From positions 11,471,427 to 11,535,426 of the forward strand of contig NC_045147.1 in NCBI RefSeq assembly GCF_008831285.2: a DNA stretch of 64,000 bases. Reading direction: 5' to 3'. The notes below the pieces were generated by a model that did not search any database, had not been told where the DNA came from, and worked only from the letters and a program-made list of their open reading frames with translations. A program made the position numbers and the translations under genes. Positions 56,630-64,000 of the stretch are shown here, in pieces; position 1 is the first letter of the stretch; each line of letters starts with the position of its first letter. This DNA is from Nymphaea colorata (Eukaryota; Streptophyta; Magnoliopsida; Nymphaeales; Nymphaeaceae).

Positions 56630-57665
56630 CAGTGTTGTACGTATCGTACGATACAGGGCCGTATCGTATGATACGTACTGTACCGTTTGGAACTTACGAC
56701 GATACACCCCCCGTATCGTAAATGGGGGGTGTATCGTCTTTGTATCGCACGTATCGTGTGATACAGGGTCCATATCGTATGATACGGGGTGATACGCCCC
56801 GTATCGTATGATACGGGCTGTTTTTCACAGACGGTTGCTGCCACACCCTTCCCCTTTTCCAAATAGTGCTTTGCTCAGCGTCACCATGCTCAGCCCATAC
56901 CCTTTCTTCCCTAGATCCCCGTACCCACATGCCCCCTCTACTTCTCCGCCACAGCCACCCACCACCACCACCACCACATTAATGCAAACATGGAGGCGAT
57001 CGAAATTAATCAAAACTCAGAAGTTCCAATTTTTCCATACAAATTGGTGGGAAAAGAGATTCCCGATTGTTAGAGAGGAAGAAAGAAAAGAGAGAGTACC
57101 GAGGATGTCGAGGGGATCGTTCGCCACGTAGTACGTGCACCTCCATTGATTTGTGTCGAGGGAGAGAGAGGATGAAGAGACGATGAGAAGGGAAGATGGC
57201 GATGGCAAGAAGAAGACGAAGAGGAGGAACAGAAGGCTTCAGGAGCCGACGACCATCTCTCTCCTTCTCATTCTCTCTTGCATATCTGAGTGAAGTAGTG
57301 TGGGAGTGAAGCTTTTTCCCCTGTCTTTCTCGCTTTTTTACCCTCACCGTTAGTGGAAGCACTTGAAGCCTGGTTTTTATCAGATTGGATTTGACACTGG
57401 GTCCAAACATGAGAACATTTACGAATACTGAAGGGAATAACGAATACTCCTTTTCATCATTTTCTATTTATGAATATTTGATGATGATGAACATATTATT
57501 CTTGCTTTTTACTGTTTTTTTATGAATTTTTTATTTTTATTTTTATTTTTATTTAATTTATTTTTTTAAATGCGATACGGTTACCATACGTTACGATATT
57601 TTACGATACGGCGTATCTTAAAGTCAGACCGATACGGCTTACAATACACTTTTTACAACATTGAT
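56630..57665. mobile_element. GTATCG-rich repeat element upstream of the Alfin-like exons
   Basis: The left end (56630-56815) is packed with GTATCGTATGATACGG palindromes. The right end (57570-57660) carries the same CGATACGG/CCGTATCG units in inverted orientation, and the outer ends AGTGTTGTA and TACAACATT are inverted copies. Between them lies unrelated sequence, including a CT-rich minus-strand stretch with an ATG and a following GTACTC donor-like site near 57100-57150. It may be a foldback element that carries a host fragment. Boundaries are approximate. Confidence 0.5.
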
Positions 57666-57747
57666 CTAGGATTCAATCTTTTCTGGACTATCGAGTGTCT
57701 TATAATCTGTTTTTGTTTTAATTTTAGTATGTTTCTGGGCAATTATT

Positions 57748-57751
<4 letters not shown>

Positions 57752-57792
<41 letters not shown>
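57752..57792. repeat. (AT)n microsatellite
   Basis: About 40 bp of AT dinucleotides followed by GTACCCAAACTTTT, similar to the GTACCCAAGTTTTTT that follows the TA tract at 30716. It may therefore be a truncated copy of the TA-associated repeat. Confidence 0.85.
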
Positions 57793-57796
<4 letters not shown>

Positions 57797-57865
57797 CCAA
57801 ACTTTTATGACAACTATTGCAGCTATACATCAAGAGGCTGAGATATCTGGGTTGTGGTAGCATGG

Positions 57866-58112
57866 TGTTAGAGACGGACCCAAGTCCAAGATCCTTAATC
57901 ATTAGGACAATAGGTTCTATCTCCTAGTGAGATGAGTCGAGTTGGGCGGAGAACCTAAATGTAATAAACTCTTCCCCAGGTTATTACATGATACTGTATT
58001 TAAGCTTAAGAGGTTTACCCTAATCGTAATGAAGTTTTGATCTGAGTAAAGGAAGTTGGACTTTCTAGTGTGTGTGCGTAAGTTTTAAGTGATATTGTTA
58101 GCAGAGCTGGTA
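57866..58112 (+). repeat. 5' LTR of the Ty3/gypsy element
   Basis: It starts TGTTAGAGACGGACCC and aligns along its length with the 3' LTR at 62526-62781 (shared blocks GACCCAAGTCCAAGATCC, CCTAGTGAGATGAGTCG, TTATTACATGAT, CTTTCTAGTGTGTGTGC, TTGTTAGCAGAGCT). The last few bases differ from the 3' copy (GGTAAC against AACA), so its 3' boundary is uncertain by a few bases. Confidence 0.88.
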
Positions 58113-58130
58113 ACGGTATCGGAGTTCAGA

Positions 58131-59279
58131 ATGGGGGAAAGAGCGATGGCAGCTGGAGTGATGCATGCCATCGACTACCTCAGGGCTCGCACCAAGGAAT
58201 CGATGGAATCGGTGAACCGTCGGCTACATTTTGTAGAGCGCCATCACCAAGAGATTGATGCCAGACTGCAATCCATCTTCACTGAACAGCAATCCCTCTC
58301 GGCTCTCAGCGATGATGAGAAAACTCCTGCAACAAGGTAGGCCATTTAATTCTCATAACACTGAACATACTGAAACAGACTTTCCATCAGGAGGAACGCC
58401 AGCTGCATCGTCCAGCCGAGGCAGTGACATCGTCCAGCCGAGGCAGTGACGGGGGGTTGTCGAGTTGGAAGCCAGTGAAAATGGAATTCCCCCGGTTCAG
58501 TGGGGAAGACTTGTTGAGTTGGATTTTTAAAGCAGAGCAATTTTTTGAATGTCAATGAATAGCCGACGAGCACAGAGTAAGCCAGGCAGTGATGCATCTG
58601 AAAGAACAAGCTATCCACTGGTACGCTGGCAGTTGGCTCATCATAGAAAACCAAACTAGTTGGGGCTCATAAAAGATATGAAGGTGAGATTTGGTCCCTC
58701 TACATACCTTCACTATAACGTTGAGTTATCTAAAATCAAACAGAGGGGAACGATCGTGGAATACCAAGAGAACTTTGAGGAGCTTAATAATATGGTTCGA
58801 GGATGGCCAGCAAAAGCCTTGATAGGAGCATTCATCGGAGGGCTCAAGGATGAGATTCATATAGTGGTCCAAGCCACCAAGCCTCACAATATTTCAGACT
58901 GTTTTCAGCTGGCTCGGATGGTGGAAGAGAAGCATCGCAATTCATCTAGCATCACGAGAGGGGACTACAGATAGATCATAGAGGCATACATGGGCAGTCC
59001 ACACGGACAGACCTCTTCCCGCAGCTAGCAGGCATGGCAAACCCTCGAGGATATCCAACAGGGATCGCGGCAACGCAGAGGAAGCCCAGTGAATCGGCCA
59101 GTGATCAGACACCAAATGCCTGAACAAACTTATGACAAGCATAGAAGGGGTATATGTTTCCACTGTGATCAACCGTGGACTTTGGGACATACCTACATGA
59201 GGCTTCATATGTACCTGATAGATGAGGGGGAATATCCCCTAGATGAACCCCTGGAACCTACAGAAGAAGAGACCTCATA
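58131..59279 (+). pseudogene. Degenerate gag region
   Basis: A possible start, MGERAMAAG, lies at about 58131. A better preserved part at 58660-58974 has the retrotransposon gag signature of a nucleocapsid-precursor helix bundle (IVEYQENFEELNNMVRGW, FIGGLKDEIH). A zinc-knuckle remnant CFHCDQPW near 59156 keeps two cysteines and a histidine but has lost the final cysteine. Stops and frame changes separate these pieces. Confidence 0.75.
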
Positions 59280-59379
59280 AGTGTTGGCAAAGGCACAAGA
59301 AGAGGGACCTCCTGAGATATCATTGCATGCACTAGCAGGGGACGAGGTACCCCAGTTAATGGAATGGAAGACTTATTGT

Positions 59380-60560
59380 GTGGGAGATCTGTGAGTGTGC
59401 TGGTGGACACCAGACCCACCCACAACTTAATTTGTGAAAAATCAGCAAAGACACTAGGACGTTGAGTGGAGAATCAACCAACCTTTGACGTAGTCCTGGG
59501 GGATGGTAGTACATTGAAATGCCAAAGGAAGTGCACCAAGGAACTTCTCGAAATTCAAGGCCACAAGTTTCCTATTGAGCTCTTTACATTGGCTATGGCA
59601 GGGGAGGACTTAGTCCTTGGAATCCAATGACTAAGCACCCTAGAAGAAGTCGTTTGGGACTTCGTTGGCATGAAAATGAATTTCTGTAAGGTGGGAGAGG
59701 AGAGAAAAAAAACTCTTGTCGCAACAGTTCGAAAGACCAACGTAGAACAACAGCCTTGGCCAAGCTGTTGAAAGGAGCATTGACTCCCTTAATGCTGCTG
59801 TTAACATGTGAGCAGGACCAACAGGTGATGGGAGCTGGAGCAACAAGCAGAGTTTGTCAGCAGAAGTTGTCAAGCATGTTATTAGAGTTCAAGGAGGTTT
59901 TTGAACCAGTGAAGGGACTCCCCCCTCCCTGAGCATGTGCCCACAGCATAGAGTCGCGTTCTGGAAGTGAAACAGTCTCCCGGAGGCCCTAGAGGTACAG
60001 CTAGCACCAACGGGAAGTGCTGGAAAAGCTAGTCCAAGAAATGCTGGCTGATGGTATCACTCAGCCCAGCAAGAGCCCATTTGCTTACCAAGGAAAAGGA
60101 TGGAGGGTGGAGATTCTGTGTTGATTATCACGCTTTGAATGCCATCATAGTAAGAAATCGCTACCCTATCCCAGTCATTGAGGATTTAATAGACCAACTG
60201 CATGGGGCTAAGTAATTTTCCAAGCTCGATTTAAGGGTTGGATGTCATCAAGTTAGAGTAGCAGCGGAAGATGTATCCAAGACTGCCTTCCACACTCACG
60301 ATGGTCATAACGAATTTGAAGTGATGCCCTTTAAACTGACGAACGCCCCCGCCACCTTCCAATCACTCATGAACGATGTGTTCAGACCATTCCTCTGCAG
60401 GTTTGTATTAGTGTTCTTTGACGACATTTTAGTTTTTAGTGCAGCTGAAGAAGAACACTTTGAGCACCTGTGGCAAGTGCTGAATACCTGTAGTAGCATA
60501 ATCTCAAGGCCAGATTGTCTAAGTGTGTATTTGGCACTATTCAAGTTGCTTATTTAGGGC
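59380..60560 (+). pseudogene. Degenerate protease and reverse transcriptase
   Basis: Near 59385-59450 the frame reads SVLVDTRPTHNLI, where active aspartic proteases have D-S/T-G, so the active site is damaged. Near 60100-60490 the reverse transcriptase is recognisable by [27 protein letters not shown] and the catalytic FFDDIL box (usually YFDDIL). A stop interrupts it just before FSKLDL at about 60214, and another follows near 60555. Confidence 0.82.
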
Positions 60561-60667
60561 ACATCATTAGCAAGGGTGTGGTGAGAATGGAAGATGAGAA
60601 GATTGAAGCTGGAAGCAGCCAGGATATGAGATCTTTCCTTGGCCTCGCGTGATATGACAGGAAGTTC

Positions 60668-61280
60668 ATGCAGGACTATGGTCTCCTTGCTGCTCCTTTG
60701 ACAACCCTCACTAAGGAGAGATTCGAATGGGGTGTGGTAGAACAGCAAGCGTTTGACAGACTGAAGCAGACGATTACAACAGCACCAGTCCTTCGAATGC
60801 CCGACTTTACTATTCCCTTCATTGTTGAAGCTGATACGTCAGATTTAGGAGTGGGTGCTATCGTCCATCAAAACCAGCATCCTGTGGCCTTTTTCAGCAG
60901 AGCTATGGGGCCAGCATTCAAAGCAAAGTCAGCATATGAAAGTGAAGTCATGGCCATTGTGCTAGCTGTTCTTAAATGGAAGCACTATCTCATGGGGCGA
61001 AGGTTTGTAGTGACCACCGACCACCATAGTTTGAAATATTGCTTGCAACAAGAGACATTATCTCCCATTTTACAGCATTGGATCTTCAAGCTGATGAGCT
61101 TCGACTTCAATTCAGAAAAGGAAAGGAGAACCCAGTGGCTGATGGCCTTTCCCATCAAGGTGGATAACCAGCAGAACTGCTGTTGTGGCATCGAAGGTTC
61201 AGACAGAGATATGGAACCAGATCAAGCAAACTCATCAAGAGGCAGCGTATGTGAGAAAAATCAAGGAACAACTGATCAAT
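60668..61280 (+). pseudogene. Degenerate RNase H domain
   Basis: This frame carries the RT connection and RNase H signatures of Ty3/gypsy pol: APVLRMPDFTIPFIVEADTS, GVGAIVHQNQHPVAFFSRAM, and ESEVMAIVLAVLKWKHYL followed by TDHHSLKYCLQQ. It is separated from the reverse transcriptase by a stop in FLGLA-stop-YDRKF near 60650. Confidence 0.85.
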
Positions 61281-61361
61281 AATCCAACAAAATGCTACAG
61301 TTATGTGTAGACAGATCCTTATACTTCAGTGAAGAATCATTAACCATCTGAACAAACTCTA

Positions 61362-62505
61362 TTGAAGCACTTTTATAATTCTAAAGAGGCCGGCCATGAA
61401 GGTGTGGAGGTAACCTACCGTCAGTTGAGGACCAGTTTTTATTGGCCAGGAATGAAGAAGGCAGTTAGGCAATCTGTGAAACAGTGCAGCATTTGCCAGC
61501 GAAACAAGTACGAGACCCAAAAGCCTGCGGGTTTGCTGCAGCCTCTACCTATGCCGGAGCAGATATGGAAGGATATCTCCATGGATTTCATGGAGGGACT
61601 CCCCAAATCGAGTGGCAAGACAATTAATTTAGTAATGGTAGATCGCCTCTCAAAGCACACGCACTTCCTACCACTAGCTCAACTGCAAAACCTGTAGTAA
61701 AAGCTTTTCAGGATCAAGTAGGGAAGCTCCACAGAATGCCGCAAACCATTGTGAGTGACCGCGACTCACTTTTCTTGAAAGAATATTTTCGATTTCAGGA
61801 TACTAAGTTGTAGATGAGCACATCCTATCATCCCCAATCGGATGGACAAACTGAATTGTGAACAAGAGCTTGGAGACTTATCTTTGATGCTGCGCAGGCC
61901 AATGCCCAAAGCTATCGGCAGATTATTTATCATGGGCCAAATTTGCATATAATACCCACTAGCACTCTTCTACCAGAATCTCAACTTTAGAAGCTGTGTA
62001 TGGGAGAGGCCACCTCCAAATCTCTCGATGCTATCAGCCGGGAACAGCAAGAGAAGAGAAGATTGACATTCAGCTTCCATGCAGGGATCAGGTACTTAAG
62101 AGCCTAAAACAGCACCTTGCTTGCTGCTGCAAGGAATAGGATGGTGATACAATATAACGGGTAGGCCACAGCCAGATCAAAAAGAAGATTAGTCCACTAG
62201 CGTATGAATTGCGATTATAAGCCAGGAGCCTGATTCACCTAGTCTTTCATGAGTCCAAGTTGAAGCCATGTGTTATGCCACCTTTGAAAGCTCAGATTGC
62301 AACAGCACCGACGTTGGAGACATCAACAGGGCCCAGGCGTGCAAACCTATAGGAGACTGAACACCCACAATACTAAACTTGGGAATCAAGTCACAACAAA
62401 TGGATCATAGAGTGGACTAGCTATGATGATCTGCCAGCAACTTGGGAGCCAGCTACAGAAATTCAGAATAGGTTCCTTGAGTTCTCACTTTGAGGACAAG
62501 GTGAA
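61362..62505 (+). pseudogene. Degenerate integrase with chromodomain-like tail
   Basis: The N-terminal zinc-binding half is visible (GHEG, YRQLRTSFYWPGMKKAV, CSICQRNK), then the start of the catalytic core (ISMDFMEGLPKSSG, TINLVMVDRLSKHTHFLP). Further on come VSDRDSLF and YHPQSDGQTE, each followed or preceded by a stop or frame change. Near 62400-62490 WIIEWTSYDDLPATWEPATE resembles the chromodomain tail of chromoviruses, and a one-base shift separates it from the usual EDKV ending. Confidence 0.8.
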
Positions 62506-62525
62506 GTTCGAAGGTGGGATAAGTT

Positions 62526-62781
62526 GTTAGAGACAGACCCAAGTCCAAGATCCAGGGTCATTAGCCATTAGGACACGATAGGTTCTACCACCTAGTGAGA
62601 TGAGTCGGGTCAGATGGAAAACCTAACTGTAATAAACGCTTCCCCAAGTTATTACATGATATTGTATTTAAGTTTAAGAGGTTTACTACTCTACGTAATG
62701 AAGTTTTCATCTAAGTAAAGGAAGCTGGGCTTTCTAGTGTGTGTGCATAAGTTTTACATGATATTGTTAGCAGAGCTAACA
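62526..62781 (+). repeat. 3' LTR of the Ty3/gypsy element
   Basis: It begins TGTTAGAGACAGACCC and ends CAGAGCTAACA, followed by the target duplication CATGG. It differs from the 5' LTR by many substitutions and small indels, so the insertion is not recent. Confidence 0.9.
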
Positions 62782-63534
62782 CATGGCTGCTCAACCATTT
62801 ACCCATCAGGCTATCACACACATGCAACAAATGACTTGTTGGGAGTTAAGATATTGACGAACTTTTTGGTAAATATGTTTATATTGTGAGAGCTCATTAA
62901 GTTGTAGGAGGTTTCTCCAATAATTTATTTTTATTTCTCAGATTGTTTTTGTATTTTTTTCCTGCTGCCCCTTAATCCTTATTGATATGAGGATTAGGGT
63001 TAATGAGAATTGACTTTTTTCTCTTTCTCAAATCTACGTAACATGAGTGAATTGAGCAGCATGTTACGGAACAAAAAAGACGGTCCAAGGGTCTCAAGAC
63101 ATAAAATACTCACAAAATATAAACACAGTACACAAGCTTTAGAGCATGATTTTGATCGTTGTGTCAAACATCAAGTAAAAAATTGCAATTTAAAATCTGG
63201 AAATTGTAATAGAAATTTTAGAGCTACTAATAAGAATATAAAATATAATGACAATCTCAACGTACCTCCCTCTTAGAAAACAACGGATTACCACACAAAT
63301 CCACATTAAATATTACACTAGAAAAGGATGTACTTGTGGATGATATTTTAAATATTCTAAAGCCTCGACTATTTTACTTTAGAACCAAGTCAAATTCGTA
63401 GCCGAGAAGAAAAAAAAAGTGAATGTATGTAGCAAAAAAAATCAATGACGAAAGATATTTAATCTCAAAAGACTCAAGAAAATCCTATAAGCCAACACCA
63501 ATCACAAGTTAATGAGGTTCTTCGATGGGTAACT

Positions 63535-63735
63535 GTAATAGAATCAGGCAATGTTGTTAGAGGCGTGCGCTTCACACTATGAAGTGCGTGCCTCAAGGCA
63601 TTTTCCACCCAAAATGCCTCAAGACGTAAGGGTGAAGCGCTGTGTGCCTGAAGGGTGCACATCACCAAGGTGAGGCGCATGCTTCTCACTGTAGCACGAT
63701 TCACAAATGAGGTGCATGCTTCAGGCAAAACCCAC
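63535..63735. repeat. AGGCG/GCCTCA-rich dispersed repeat
   Basis: Many alternating units such as GTGCGTGCCTCAAGGC, GGTGAAGCGCTG and GGTGAGGCGCATGCTTC, beginning ATGTTGTTAGAGGCG. Similar GAGGCG/CGCCTCA sequences are common short repeats in plant genomes. Family assignment is from memory only. Confidence 0.5.
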
Positions 63736-63897
63736 CTTTCTTTTTAAAAAAAGTTGTTAATTGCTTTGAGGGGCCTGCCTTTTCTTTTTACTCTATGTGT
63801 AATGTAAAGTAAAAAGTAGAAAATTCATTTCTTTAATCCTCTTTTGTACACCCTCAATCTCTCTTCTACACAAGAGAGGCCATTGTTGCAGGTACTG

Positions 63898-63898
<1 letters not shown>

Positions 63899-63934
<36 letters not shown>
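63899..63934. repeat. (CT)n microsatellite
   Basis: About 34 bp of perfect CT dinucleotides. Confidence 0.95.
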
Positions 63935-63937
<3 letters not shown>

Positions 63938-64000
63938 TGGCCATTGACCCTCGAACAAAAGCTGCCACCCAGCAATTGGCTTGCAACCTGGTCTATCAGG

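Larger units (their letters stand above)
57866..62781 (+). mobile_element. Ty3/gypsy LTR retrotransposon, structurally complete but coding-inactive
   Basis: A 4.9-kb element bounded by two similar LTRs of about 250 bp. Each begins TGTTAGAGAC and the 3' copy ends CTAACA, so the termini are inverted TGTTAG/CTAACA. The 5-bp duplication CATGG precedes the 5' LTR (57861-57865) and follows the 3' LTR (62782-62786), proving insertion as a unit. A primer-binding-like GGTATCGGAG follows the 5' LTR and a purine-rich GAAGGTGGGATAAG precedes the 3' LTR. The gag, protease, RT, RNase H, integrase order is that of Ty3/gypsy. A chromodomain-like tail near 62400-62500 suggests a chromovirus. Frames are broken by stops and shifts throughout, so it cannot move on its own. 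Confidence 0.93.
62787..64000. other. Non-coding end of the window
   Basis: No gene is recognised. The region holds an AGGCG-rich repeat at about 63535-63735 and a (CT)n tract at about 63900-63934. I specifically looked here on the minus strand for the missing Alfin-like N-terminal exons and did not find them. Confidence 0.5.

Overview
The window is nuclear DNA of a flowering plant. The evidence is GT-AG introns from 71 bp to almost 4 kb, plant-only gene families (AT-hook AHL, armadillo-repeat kinesin, A20/AN1 stress protein, Alfin-like PHD protein), a decayed Ty3/gypsy retrotransposon, and many (TA)n, (CT)n and (TAA)n microsatellites with MITE-like foldback repeats. The species cannot be fixed from the sequence alone.

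Layout. 1-4.8 kb: non-coding, CT-rich, with a short telomere-like CCCTAA cluster. 4872-5843 (+): intronless AHL transcription-factor gene with two polyglutamine tracts. 6-15.8 kb: no recognisable gene, only microsatellites. 15825-33488 (-): a complete armadillo-repeat kinesin (ARK) gene. I rebuilt it as 19 exons encoding about 920 residues: motor, coiled coil, then C-terminal ARM repeats. Its long introns 3, 6, 8 and 9 hold most of its length, and three of them carry foldback elements, TA-linked repeats and a perfect 79-bp tandem duplication. 34-47 kb: gene-poor, with two related TCGAGC-rich repeats, a 111-bp (AT)n tract and other repeat debris. 47132-47647 (-): an A20/AN1 stress-associated protein (SAP) gene with a probable 5'-leader intron, a TATA box and a cluster of ACGTG elements. 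48.7-53.2 kb: repeat debris including a SINE-like sequence. 53203-56269 (-): three 3' exons of an Alfin-like PHD gene whose N-terminal exons I could not find. 56.6-57.7 kb: a GTATCG-rich repeat element. 57866-62781 (+): a structurally complete but coding-dead Ty3/gypsy element with two LTRs and a 5-bp target-site duplication. 62.8-64 kb: repeats only.

The four host genes are independent nuclear genes: a chromatin/AT-rich DNA binder, a microtubule motor, a stress regulator and a histone-mark reader. Nothing suggests they act as one pathway. I found no convincing undescribed system. The best leads are the cluster of foldback and TA-associated repeats transcribed inside the ARK introns, and the separation of the Alfin-like gene from its own 5' end by two repeat elements.
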